A program made the translations under genes and the position numbers. Source: Halomonadaceae bacterium T82-2 (GTDB taxonomy: Bacteria > Pseudomonadota > Gammaproteobacteria > Pseudomonadales > Halomonadaceae). Taken from it: a DNA stretch of 64,000 bases. Below the pieces are notes generated by a model. It saw only the letters and a list, made by a program, of their open reading frames with translations, did no database searches and had not been told where the DNA came from. The stretch is taken from contig LSBP01000011.1 in NCBI GenBank assembly GCA_001577635.1, positions 41,048 to 105,047 of the forward strand. The letters run 5' to 3'. Positions 18,316 to 26,629 of the stretch are shown here, in pieces; position 1 is the stretch's first letter, and the number at the start of each line of letters is the position of its first letter.

Positions 18316-19401
18316 TCAGCTGACCAGGGCGCGGTTCTTCAGGTAGGCGAACTCGCCGATGTCGGTGTAGCGGCGAACCTGCTGCTGGAAGTCACGGTAG
18401 GAGTCGAAGATCTTCTTCGACGCCGGGTCGTTGTCGGCCTGCTCCTGCAGGACCTTCTGCGAGGCTTCGGCGAGCGCCTTGAGCACGTCGTCGGGCAGCG
18501 AGCGCAGCTGCACATTGTGCTCCTCGACCAGCGTCTTGAGCGCCTCGGCGTTGCGGAAGGTGAACTCGTCGATCATCGCCAGGTTGGCGCTGCGCGCGGC
18601 TTCCTGCACCACCACCTTGAGGTCGTCGGGCAGCGCCTTCCAGGCCTCGAGATTGACCGTGCCCTCGAGAATCGCGCTGGGCTCGTTCCAGGCCGAGGTG
18701 TAGTAGTAGTCGGCGACCTGATAGAGCCCGAAGGCCAGGTCGTTGTAGGGCCCCACCCAGTCGGCGGCGTCGAGCACGCCGGTCTGCATCGAGGTGAAGA
18801 TCTCCGAGCCGGGGATGGTCAGGGCGGTGGCGCCGATGCGATTCATCACCTCGCCGGCGAGCCCGGGCAGGCGGATCTTCAGGCCCTGCATGTCCTCCAG
18901 CGAGTTGATTTCCTTCTTGAACCAGCCGGCCATCTGGGTGCCGGTGTTGCCCACCGCGAAGGGCTTGAGGTTGTGCCCCGCGTAGAGCTCGTCCCACAGC
19001 GCCATGCCGCCGCCCTGGTACAGCCAGGCGTTGGTTTCGGTGGTGTTCATGCCGAACGGCACGGCGGTGAAGTACTGCGCCGCCGGCACCTTGCCGCGCC
19101 AGTAGTAGGAGGCGGAGTGGCCCATCTGCGCGGTGCCCTCGGACACCGCGTCGAAGACCTCGAGCGCCGGCACCAGCTCGCCGGCGCCGTAGACGTCGAC
19201 CTGCATCCGCCCCCCGGACAGCTCGCCGATGCGCTTGGCGAAGTCGTTGGCGCCGGTACCCAGCGCGGGGAAGTTCTTGGGCCAGGAGGTGACCATCTTC
19301 CAGCGGATGGTGTCCTGGGCGCGGGCGGTGGAAACGAAAGGCGCGGCCGCGACACCGGCGGCGCCGGCCCCCAGTGTCGTCAGAAACTTGCGTCGTTGCA
19401 T
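18316..19401 (-). CDS. TRAP transporter substrate-binding protein, DctP family, Tat-exported
   Basis: A 361-residue periplasmic binding protein. The N-terminus MQRRKFLTTLGAGAAGVAAA is a twin-arginine signal with cleavage after STARA. Mature-domain landmarks are WPKNFPALGTGANDFAKRI, GGRMQVDVYGAGELVPALEV, MQGLKIRLPGLAGEVMNRIG and GVLDAADWVGPYND, which match the oxo-acid-binding TRAP subgroup. Such proteins feed DctQ/DctM permeases with carboxylates, but no permease gene is adjacent. The start at 19401 gives a canonical Tat signal; the frame stays open upstream to 19485. Confidence 0.9.
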   Translation of the reverse strand: MQRRKFLTTLGAGAAGVAAAPFVSTARAQDTIRWKMVTSWPKNFPALGTGANDFAKRIGELSGGRMQVDVYGAGELVPALEVFDAVSEGTAQMGHSASYYWRGKVPAAQYFTAVPFGMNTTETNAWLYQGGGMALWDELYAGHNLKPFAVGNTGTQMAGWFKKEINSLEDMQGLKIRLPGLAGEVMNRIGATALTIPGSEIFTSMQTGVLDAADWVGPYNDLAFGLYQVADYYYTSAWNEPSAILEGTVNLEAWKALPDDLKVVVQEAARSANLAMIDEFTFRNAEALKTLVEEHNVQLRSLPDDVLKALAEASQKVLQEQADNDPASKKIFDSYRDFQQQVRRYTDIGEFAYLKNRALVS

Positions 19402-19532
19402 GCGGATGTATCTCCGGTAACTGTTCTTGTGCCCCGTGGGGTGTGTCCCTCCCGGACGGCCGTGGCGCGCCGCCCGAAAGGCCACAGTATGCGTCAGGGC
19501 TTATTTGACCGGCAAGGCAGGGGGGCCGGCGC

Positions 19533-20000
19533 TCAGCCGCTACTGCGGTTGCCGTGGCGAACCAGCCAGTAACAGATGCCCAGCCCCAGCACGGCGGCCG
19601 CCAGGGCGAGGATCTTGAGCGGCTCGACGGCCTCGAAGTCCAGCACCATGAACTTGCGCACCAGCGCCATGATGGCGATCAGCACCACGATCTCGACGTG
19701 AATGAACCCGCCGCCACTCTCCATGGTACGGACGATGGAGTTGTTGAACTCCATGGCGATCAGCACGGTGAGGATCATGTCGAAGACCGCCTGAAAGACC
19801 CGGTAGTCGAAGGGATCGCGGGTCTGCACGAACAACAGTTCGACGACGTGCATCACCAGATAGTAGAGCGCGGTCAGCACCGTGGCGCCGATCGCCACGG
19901 TCAGTACTAGCGACACCAGCCGCTCGAAGCGCTGGTAGCCGGATAGCCGTGCCCAGTTGTCGAACAGCTCGGGAAACCATTTCTTCTTCATGTGACGCAT
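19533..20000 (-). CDS. psiE: PsiE-family membrane protein
   Basis: A 155-residue protein with four hydrophobic helices (VSLVLTVAIGATVLTALYYL, VFDMILTVLIAMEF, VEIVVLIAIMALV, ILALAAAVLGLGICYW). The layout matches the phosphate-starvation-inducible PsiE family, whose molecular function is unknown. It lies 12 bp after the uvrD stop, so it is probably co-transcribed with uvrD; there is no room for its own Pho box. A second in-frame ATG is at 19991. Confidence 0.78.
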   Translation of the reverse strand: MRHMKKKWFPELFDNWARLSGYQRFERLVSLVLTVAIGATVLTALYYLVMHVVELLFVQTRDPFDYRVFQAVFDMILTVLIAMEFNNSIVRTMESGGGFIHVEIVVLIAIMALVRKFMVLDFEAVEPLKILALAAAVLGLGICYWLVRHGNRSSG

Positions 20001-20012
20001 CCCGTCCGGAGG

Positions 20013-22262
20013 TTACAGCGGGGTCAGCTTGGCGAACCCCAGCACCAGCCACTTGTCGCCCTCGCCCTCGAAGCTCACCTGCACCCGGGCTCGCTCGCCC
20101 TGGCCCTCGGCGTTGAGCACCACGCCCTCGCCGAACAGCGGGTGATGGACGCGCTGGCCCAGCGACAGCACCGGTAGATCGCCGCCGCCGTCGACCGACG
20201 CCTGGGCGAGGCCGCGTGCCGGCCGCGTCGCCGTCACCGGCCGCGAGACCTGACCGCGCAGGCGCACCTCCTCGAGCAGTTCCTCGGGCAGCTCGCGCAG
20301 GAAGCGCGACGGCCGCTGGAAGGTCTCCTTGCCGTGCAGGCGACGCAGCTCGGCGTGGGTCAGGTAGAGCTTGTGCATGGCGCGAGTCACGCCCACATAG
20401 CACAGCCGGCGCTCCTCCTCGAGCCGCCCGGTTTCCTCCAGTGACATCTTGTGCGGGAACAGCCCCTCCTCGACCCCGGCGATGAACACCACCGGGAACT
20501 CCAGCCCCTTGGCGGAGTGCAGGGTCATCAGCTGCACACCGTCCTCGAACTCGTCGGCCTCGTGGTCGCCAGCGTTGAGCGCCGCCTCGGCGAGAAACGG
20601 CTCGAGGGCCGCGCTGCCCTCGCCGACCTCCTGTATCGCCAGCGCCTCGCCCTGGGTGAAGGCGCGCGCGGCATTGACCAGTTCCTCGAGGTTCTCGACC
20701 CGGGCCTGGCCCTTCTCGCCCTTCTCGTTGCGGTGATGCTCGACCAGCCCGGTCACCGTGTTGACGTGCTCGATGATCTCGTGCAGCGCCATGCCGGCGG
20801 TGTCGTTGTCGAGCCGCTCGATCAGGTTGGCGAAGGCGGTCACGGCGTTGGCCGCCCGGCCCTTGAGGGTGGCGTCGCTGACGCTGTCGTGCAGGGCCTG
20901 CCACAGCGAGGTGCCGGTCTCGCGGGCGCGCACGCGCAGGATCTCCACGGTGCGGGTGCCGATGCCGCGGGCCGGCACGTTGATCACCCGTTCCAGCGAG
21001 GCGTCGTCCTCGCGGTTGAGCAGCAGGCGCAGGTAGGCCAGGGCGTTCTTGATCTCCAGGCGCTCGTAGAAGCGCTGGCCGCCATAGATGCGGTAGGGCA
21101 CGCCCTGGCGGATCAGGGTCTCCTCGATCACCCGCGACTGGGCGTTGGAGCGGTAGAGGATGGCGATCTCGCGGCGATTGAAGCCCGCGTCGACCTTTTC
21201 CTTGATGGTGTCGACGATGAAGCGCGACTCGTCCAGATCGTTGAAGCCGGCATACACGGAGATCGGCTCGCCCTTGGCCCCGGCGGTCCACAGCTCCTTG
21301 CCCATGCGCCCGGTGTTGTGGCCGATCAGGGCGTTGGCGGCATCGAGGATGGCGCTGGTCGAGCGGTAGTTCTGCTCGAGGCGCACGGTACGCGTCCCCG
21401 GGAATTCCTGCTCGAAGCGGCGGATGTTCTCGACCCGCGCGCCGCGCCAGCCGTAGATCGACTGGTCGTCGTCGCCGACCACGGTCAGGCCGTTGTGCTC
21501 GCCGGCGAGCAGCTTGAGCCAGGCGTACTGCAGGGTGTTGGTGTCCTGGAACTCGTCGACCAGCAGGTGGGCGAAGCGCTCGCGGTAGTGGGCCAGCAGC
21601 CGGGGATTGTCGCGCAGCAGCTCGAGGCTGCGCAGCAGCAGCTCGCCGAAGTCGACCAGCCCGCCGCGCTCGCAGGTCAGCTGGTAACGCTCGTAGAGCT
21701 CGACCATCTGCCCCAGGTAGGCGTCACCGTGAGTCTGCACCTGCTGCGGACGCAGGCCCTCCTCCTTGCAGCCGGAGATGAAGTACTGCACCTGGCGCGG
21801 CGGGAAGCGCTCGTCGTCGATGTTGTAGTCCTTGAGCAGGCGCTTGATCAGGCGCAGCTGGTCGTCGGCATCGAGGATCTGGAAGTGCTGCGGCAGGCGC
21901 GCGTCCTGCCAGTGGGTACGCAGCAGGCGGTGGGCGATGGAGTGGAAGGTGCCCACCCAGATGTTGCGCAGCGAGAGTCCCAGCAGCGCCTCGAGGCGGG
22001 TGCGCATCTCGCGCGCCGCCTTGTTGGTGAAGGTCACGGCGAGGATCGCGTAGGGCGAGAGCCCTTCGACCCGCAGCAGCCAGGCGATGCGGTGCACCAG
22101 CACCCGGGTCTTGCCCGAGCCGGCACCGGCCAGCACCAGCATGTTGCCCAGCGGCGCGCTGACGGCCTCGCGCTGGGCCGGATTGAGATCGTCGAGAAGC
22201 GTCGAGACGTCGCCCGGCGAGCCATTGCCCGGCGAGCCTGCGCCCGAAAGAACGTCGTCCAT
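20013..22262 (-). CDS. uvrD: DNA helicase II UvrD
   Basis: A 749-residue superfamily-1 helicase for nucleotide excision and mismatch repair. The Q-motif is LNPAQREAV, Walker A AGAGSGKTRVL (about residue 46), motif Ia TFTNKAAREMRTR, motif II DEFQDTN, motif III GDDDQSIYGWRGA, motif IV RLEQNYRST and motif V MTLHSAKGLEFPVVF. The 1B/2B domains lie between, and a C-terminal tudor-like tail ends WLVLGFAKLTPL. UvrD is preferred over Rep because of length and the GVEEGLFPHKMS region. psiE follows directly. Confidence 0.96.
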   Translation of the reverse strand: MDDVLSGAGSPGNGSPGDVSTLLDDLNPAQREAVSAPLGNMLVLAGAGSGKTRVLVHRIAWLLRVEGLSPYAILAVTFTNKAAREMRTRLEALLGLSLRNIWVGTFHSIAHRLLRTHWQDARLPQHFQILDADDQLRLIKRLLKDYNIDDERFPPRQVQYFISGCKEEGLRPQQVQTHGDAYLGQMVELYERYQLTCERGGLVDFGELLLRSLELLRDNPRLLAHYRERFAHLLVDEFQDTNTLQYAWLKLLAGEHNGLTVVGDDDQSIYGWRGARVENIRRFEQEFPGTRTVRLEQNYRSTSAILDAANALIGHNTGRMGKELWTAGAKGEPISVYAGFNDLDESRFIVDTIKEKVDAGFNRREIAILYRSNAQSRVIEETLIRQGVPYRIYGGQRFYERLEIKNALAYLRLLLNREDDASLERVINVPARGIGTRTVEILRVRARETGTSLWQALHDSVSDATLKGRAANAVTAFANLIERLDNDTAGMALHEIIEHVNTVTGLVEHHRNEKGEKGQARVENLEELVNAARAFTQGEALAIQEVGEGSAALEPFLAEAALNAGDHEADEFEDGVQLMTLHSAKGLEFPVVFIAGVEEGLFPHKMSLEETGRLEEERRLCYVGVTRAMHKLYLTHAELRRLHGKETFQRPSRFLRELPEELLEEVRLRGQVSRPVTATRPARGLAQASVDGGGDLPVLSLGQRVHHPLFGEGVVLNAEGQGERARVQVSFEGEGDKWLVLGFAKLTPL

Positions 22263-22314
22263 GGATACCGCTGTCGAGCTGCGAAATGGGCGCCCAGCTT
22301 AGCACATCGGCGCC

Positions 22315-23202
22315 TCAGGACGTCGCCGGGGACTCGCTGCCGGTGCCCTCGCCCGGCTCGGGGAAGCGCAGCGGCGTGAGGCTGCGCTTGACCGCCTTCA
22401 ACTGCTCGGCGAGCTTGGGCCCGCGGGTCTTGGCCACGCCCACGGCGAGCACGTCGATGATCACCAGGTGGGCGATGCGCGAGCTCATCGGCGTGTAGAT
22501 CTCGGTGTCCTCGTGGACGTCGATGTACAGCGGCAGGCTGACCTCATCGGCCAGCGGCGAGCGGCTCGGGCACAGCCCGATCACCGTGGCGCCCTTCTCG
22601 CGGGCCAGGCGCACGCTGTCGACCAGCGCCCGGGTGCGCCCGGTCTGCGAGATCGCCACCACCACGTCGCCCTCCTGGAGGGTCGCCGCCGACATGTTCT
22701 GCATGTGCGGGTCGGTGTAGGCCGAGGTGGAAATCTGCAGGCGGAAGAACTTGTGCTGGGCGTCGAAGGCCACCGCGCCGGAGGCGCCGAAGCCGTAGAA
22801 CTCGACCCGGTTGGCCATCGCCAGCGCGTTGACCGCGCGCCCCAGGGCGTCGTTGTCGAGCCGGTCGCGCACCGACAGCAGGGTGCCGATGGTGGAGTCG
22901 AACAGGCTGTGGGAAAACTCGGCGACGCTGTCGCTGTCGTTCATCGAGAACTGGGCGAACTGACTGCCGGCAGCCAGCATCTGCGCCAGCTGCAGCTTGA
23001 AGTCCTGGAAGCCGCTGCAGCCCAGGGCGCGACAGAAGCGCACCACGGTCGGCTCGCTGACCTTGGCCTCGGTGGCCAGGTCGACGATGCGCATGTGGAT
23101 GACCTCGTCGGGATGACGCAGCACGAAGCGCGCCACCTTCTGCTCGGAGCGACGAAAGTGCTCCATGCGACGTCGCATTTCATCGAATAGGGCACGGCTC
23201 AC
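22315..23202 (-). CDS. hexR: HexR-like transcriptional regulator (RpiR/MurR family)
   Basis: A 295-residue regulator with an N-terminal RpiR helix-turn-helix (RRSEQKVARFVLRHPDEVIH, then KVSEPTVVRFCRALGCSGFQ) and a C-terminal SIS sugar-phosphate domain (FYGFGASGAVAFDAQHKFFR to GDVVVAISQTGRTRALVDSV). HexR senses KDPG and controls central carbon genes (zwf, edd, eda) in pseudomonads; none of these is adjacent, so the symbol is a subgroup guess. I chose the GTG at 23202 with AAGAGGAGCG upstream rather than the longer frame to 23277. Confidence 0.78.
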   Translation of the reverse strand: MSRALFDEMRRRMEHFRRSEQKVARFVLRHPDEVIHMRIVDLATEAKVSEPTVVRFCRALGCSGFQDFKLQLAQMLAAGSQFAQFSMNDSDSVAEFSHSLFDSTIGTLLSVRDRLDNDALGRAVNALAMANRVEFYGFGASGAVAFDAQHKFFRLQISTSAYTDPHMQNMSAATLQEGDVVVAISQTGRTRALVDSVRLAREKGATVIGLCPSRSPLADEVSLPLYIDVHEDTEIYTPMSSRIAHLVIIDVLAVGVAKTRGPKLAEQLKAVKRSLTPLRFPEPGEGTGSESPATS

Positions 23203-23404
23203 GGTTCGCTCCTCTTGCTGAATCGGCCGGTCGTGGTAACCGGCGCGCCTGCGGGATACGCCCTCGCGGGCCATCACCGGCCAACAGTATGCCCAATCTG
23301 CGTGGAAAACGGCAGCCCGGCCCTCAATGTCACGATTTTGTCAACTGGGGTATAGTAAGAAATGACGTGTCTTTGACACCTTTGCCGTTGCAAGGAGAGT
23401 CGAC

Positions 23405-23605
23405 ATGCGCAATGAAGAACAACTGGGTGCCGTCAAGAGCGAGCTTCTCGACATCTTCATGACCATGGAAGTCACCGAGCACGAGACCCGCAAGAAGAGT
23501 GCCGCCGTCCGCTACCTGCGCGCGCGCCGGGGCATCGAGATGCACAACGAGATCAAGCGGCTCGAGCGCGACATCGCCGAATTCGAGGATGACGCCCTGC
23601 AGTAG
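23405..23605 (+). CDS. Small charged helical protein, 66 residues, function unknown
   Basis: Begins MRNEEQLGAVKSELLDIFMT behind a strong AAGGAGAG ribosome site, so it is very probably real. The second half is basic and helical (RKKSAAVRYLRARRGIEMHN, then EIKRLERDIAEFED), resembling short conserved proteins of gammaproteobacteria that carry an arginine-rich helix followed by an acidic tail. I cannot name the family with certainty. It stands alone, divergent from hexR and convergent with the symporter gene. A possible -10, TATAGT, lies about 50 bp upstream. Confidence 0.7.
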   Translation: MRNEEQLGAVKSELLDIFMTMEVTEHETRKKSAAVRYLRARRGIEMHNEIKRLERDIAEFEDDALQ

Positions 23606-23618
23606 CCCCAACGCAAAC

Positions 23619-23640
23619 GCCCCGACCTGACGGCCGGGGC
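23619..23640. terminator. Hairpin between the small protein gene and the symporter gene
   Basis: GCCCCG/CGGGGC with two more inner pairs and a short loop lies 13 bp after the 66-residue protein's stop and 29 bp from the convergent symporter stop. No T-run is present, so it may be a weak bidirectional terminator. Confidence 0.45.
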
Positions 23641-23669
23641 GCGGGATGCCGGGATGGGCTCGGCGGCGC

Positions 23670-25031
23670 TTACAGGCTGCCGATGAAGACCACGATCACC
23701 CCCAGCGGGGCGACATAGCGCGCCGCGAACCGCCACAGCGCGAAGGCGCCCTCGCCCATGCGCAGGTTCTCGTAGAGTTCCTCGCGGCCGATGCACCAGC
23801 CCACGAACAGCACCGCGGCCAGACCGGTCAGCGGCAGGATCAGCTTGCTGGTGAAGTAGTCCAGCAGCGCGAACATGGTCATGCCGTCGAACTTGGCGAA
23901 CACGCCCAGCGGCGCCACGTCGGACCAGACGTTGAACGACAGCACGGTGACGATGCCCAGCGCCCAGGTAGCGGCGCCGGCCACCAGGGTCGCGCCGACA
24001 CGGGACAGCGGCGTGCGCTCCTCCAGCCATTCGACGATCGGTTCGAGCAGCGAGATCGCCGAGGTCCAGGCGGCGAACACCAGCAGCACGAAGAACAGCA
24101 CGCCGAACAGCCAGCCACCCGTCATGTGGCCGAACGCCAGCGGCAGGGTCTGGAAGATCAGCCCCGGGCCGGCGGCCGGGCTCAGGTCATTGGCGAAGAC
24201 CACCGGGAAGATCGCCAGTCCCGCCATCAGCGCGATCACGGTATCCATCACCACGACGATGAGGGCGCTGCGCCCGATGTTGACGTCCTGCGGCAGGTAG
24301 GAACCGTAGGCGATCATGATCCCCATGCCCAGGCTCAGGGTGAAGAAGGCATGGCCCAGTGCGGCCAGCACCCCGTCCTTGGACAGCTTGGAGAAGTCCG
24401 GCGTGAACAGGTAGGCCACGCCCTCGGCGAAGGCGCCGGAGGTCGCGGCATAGCCGACCAGCACCACCAGCAGTACCACCAGCGCCGGCATCAGCAGCTT
24501 GGTGGCCCGCTCCAGGCCGCCGGTCACGCCGCCCAGTACCACACCGATGGTCAGCAGCATGAACAGGCTGTGCCAGAGCAGCAGTCGCGTGGGATCGGCC
24601 AGCAGACCGCTGAACATGTCGCCCACCGCCGTGCTGTCCAGACCGGCGAAGGCATTGCTCGCGCCGAGCTCGATGTAGGCCAGCCCCCAGCCGCCGATCA
24701 CGCTGTAGAACGACAGGATCAGGTAGGCGCCGAGGATGCCGAACACCCCGATCAGCACCCAGGCGGGACTACGCTTGAAGCGCCGGGTCAACAGCGACAT
24801 CGAGGCGATCGGGTTGCGCTGGCCGAGACGGCCGATCAGCCATTCCGACATCAGGATGGGCACGCCCACCAGCGCGATGCAGACCAGGTAGATGAGCACG
24901 AAGGCACCGCCCCCGCTCTCGCCGGTCATGTAGGGAAACTTCCAGATATTGCCAAGGCCGACAGACGACCCTACCGCGGCGAGGATGAAGGCCAGCCGGG
25001 ATGACCATTGGGCATGAGATTGCTTCGACAT
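23670..25031 (-). CDS. Sodium-dependent transporter, neurotransmitter:sodium symporter (SNF) family
   Basis: A 453-residue membrane protein of the LeuT fold. The N-terminus WSSRLAFILAAVGSSVGLGN, followed by IWKFPYMTGESGGGAFVLIY, contains the unwound TM1 and GNIWKFPY motif that bind Na+ and substrate. YTERISEQ-like landmarks are weaker, but the helix 6-8 region (ALGHAFFTLSLGMGIMIAYG) fits. It has 11-12 helices, as in bacterial NSS proteins. The substrate is probably an amino acid and cannot be specified. Confidence 0.9.
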   Translation of the reverse strand: MSKQSHAQWSSRLAFILAAVGSSVGLGNIWKFPYMTGESGGGAFVLIYLVCIALVGVPILMSEWLIGRLGQRNPIASMSLLTRRFKRSPAWVLIGVFGILGAYLILSFYSVIGGWGLAYIELGASNAFAGLDSTAVGDMFSGLLADPTRLLLWHSLFMLLTIGVVLGGVTGGLERATKLLMPALVVLLVVLVGYAATSGAFAEGVAYLFTPDFSKLSKDGVLAALGHAFFTLSLGMGIMIAYGSYLPQDVNIGRSALIVVVMDTVIALMAGLAIFPVVFANDLSPAAGPGLIFQTLPLAFGHMTGGWLFGVLFFVLLVFAAWTSAISLLEPIVEWLEERTPLSRVGATLVAGAATWALGIVTVLSFNVWSDVAPLGVFAKFDGMTMFALLDYFTSKLILPLTGLAAVLFVGWCIGREELYENLRMGEGAFALWRFAARYVAPLGVIVVFIGSL

Positions 25032-25522
25032 AATGCACCCTGAGTGTACGTGTCATCATCGATCGATCGGATGCGATGACGCCTTGTCCTTGTTGTGCCA
25101 CGTCCCGCGCAGCGTGGATCGCACGCTGCCTGCCAGGGCATGACAGGATCCTCGCAACCCGTTCGGGCGCGGGACGCCGGGCACAGCAACGAATCGACAC
25201 GATCGTGCGGGTGAATAGCGGACTATCTGACACCGGGGATCGAAGGGCACGACTCGGAGCACTTGCCTGTCGTCGCGCGGAGCCGAGTGTGGCGGGTTGC
25301 CTCAACCGCCAGCAGGATCACTGCCGCGAGACAGCCGGCACACCGCGCCGCCGGGTGTAGCGACGCAGCGTGCCGGCTGCCGTCAACAAGCCGTGGCGGA
25401 CGAGGCATGCCGGTCGGACACGCCTTGCTCGCCATCGGGCCATCGCGCCATGGGGCGCAAGGGCGACAAAACTAGCCGATGATGAGCCACTTGACCAGCC
25501 CCGTCTTCCGCCCGGCGCCCAT
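25032..25522. other. Gene-free stretch upstream of the symporter
   Basis: I find no supported gene in these 491 bp. Short frames exist on both strands but have no ribosome sites, family motifs or consistent codon pattern. The first 100 bp must hold the symporter promoter; an inverted GTCATC/GATGAC flanking a CGATCGATCG core (about 25052-25079) lies there. The rest is GC-rich with small inverted repeats and could be decayed sequence. Confidence 0.4.
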
Positions 25523-26398
25523 TCAGAACAGCGTGGCCTGACGCTCGCCGGGAAAGGCCGCCAGCAGCGGCAGGTCCAGTGCCTCGCCCAGCGCCGTGTA
25601 GAGCGTTCGCGCCAGGGCCGGCGCCTGGCGATTGTCCGGGGTATGCACAAACAGGAAAGGGGTTTTCCCCTGTTTTATCCACAGGGAAAGGCGCTCGACC
25701 CAGGGCGCGAAATACCGCCGATTGAGCGCCGTGTCAAGATGGCCGATGAAGCGCACGATGGGGCGCTCTCCCGTGGAAAGCACGTGTAATGGGAGCCGGG
25801 GCTTTTCGGACTGGGCGGTACGCAGCCGCGGGTCGTCGCCGGTGGGCGTGGCGAACAACGGCCGCACGTCGAGCATCACCCGGTCCACGTTGTGAGTTAT
25901 CAACAGGCGGTTGAGACGCTGCTCGGCGCTGCCCTTGTGGAAAAATTCACGGGCACGGACCTCGACGCTGCAGGGCACGCCCGCCGGCCAGCGCGCGAGC
26001 AGGCGTTCCAGCGCCGGCAGTTCCGCGGCACCGAAGTCGCGTGGCAGCTGGATCATCACCGGCCCCAGGCGCGGGCCCAGCGGCGCCAGGCCGTCGAGAA
26101 AGGTCTCCAGGTCGGCGTCGATCCCGGTCAGGCGTCGTTCATGGGTCAGCGCCGCCGGCAGCTTGAAGTAGAAGCGGAACGTCGGCGGTGATCGCCGGGC
26201 CCAGGCCGCTACCGTCTCGGCGCGCGGGGTGCCGCTGTAGAAGGTGGTGTTGCCCTCGACGCTGGAGAACACCCGGGCATAGTCGGTCAGGAAGTCCTCG
26301 GAGGCCGCCTGCCGTGGGTAGAGACCACCGCGCCAGTCGGCATTGGCCCACATCGGCAGTCCCAGATGCAGCCGCGGCCCGCTGTGTCGGTCGCTCAT
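25523..26398 (-). CDS. DUF72-family TIM-barrel protein
   Basis: A 291-residue member of the DUF72 (YecE-like) family, function unknown. The start LHLGLPMWANADWRGGLYP is the family N-terminus, and VEGNTTFYSGTPRAETVAAW, FRFYFKLPAALTHERRL and the C-terminal FLFVHTPDNRQAPALA are standard blocks. The ATG at 26398 follows GCGAGGGTG; the frame stays open to 26542 without family sequence. A perfect DnaA box, TTATCCACA, falls inside the gene at 25675-25683. Confidence 0.88.
   Translation of the reverse strand: MSDRHSGPRLHLGLPMWANADWRGGLYPRQAASEDFLTDYARVFSSVEGNTTFYSGTPRAETVAAWARRSPPTFRFYFKLPAALTHERRLTGIDADLETFLDGLAPLGPRLGPVMIQLPRDFGAAELPALERLLARWPAGVPCSVEVRAREFFHKGSAEQRLNRLLITHNVDRVMLDVRPLFATPTGDDPRLRTAQSEKPRLPLHVLSTGERPIVRFIGHLDTALNRRYFAPWVERLSLWIKQGKTPFLFVHTPDNRQAPALARTLYTALGEALDLPLLAAFPGERQATLF
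25675..25683 (+). promoter_or_regulatory. Perfect DnaA box inside the DUF72 gene
   Basis: TTATCCACA occurs within codons for the conserved C-terminal block. It is 18 kb from the origin candidate. A single 9-mer match inside coding sequence can be chance. Confidence 0.3.
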
Positions 26399-26629
26399 GA
26401 CACCCTCGCGAATCAGGATCCAGCGCGCAGGATACGCCATCGCCGCCCCGCCCGTCCGGGCGTCTTTTTCCTTGGCAAGGCCATTGCTGCCATCGGAGCC
26501 AAAGGCGCTGGAATCGGCATCGGCTGCCGCGCCGCGACTCATCCCCTATAATCGAGCCAGCCGGCCGCGTGCCCTGCCGGGTTGGCAGACACTTTCACTT
26601 TCCCTCTTCACGGATGCGAGGTAACCCGC

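Noticed and set aside
19991..20012. Separate phosphate-regulated promoter for psiE
   Set aside because: Only 12 bp lie between the uvrD stop and psiE and no Pho-box half-sites are present there, so co-transcription with uvrD is more likely.
25383..25682. Short minus-strand frames in the gap between the symporter and DUF72 genes
   Set aside because: No ribosome site, no motif, and part overlaps the DUF72 gene in another frame.
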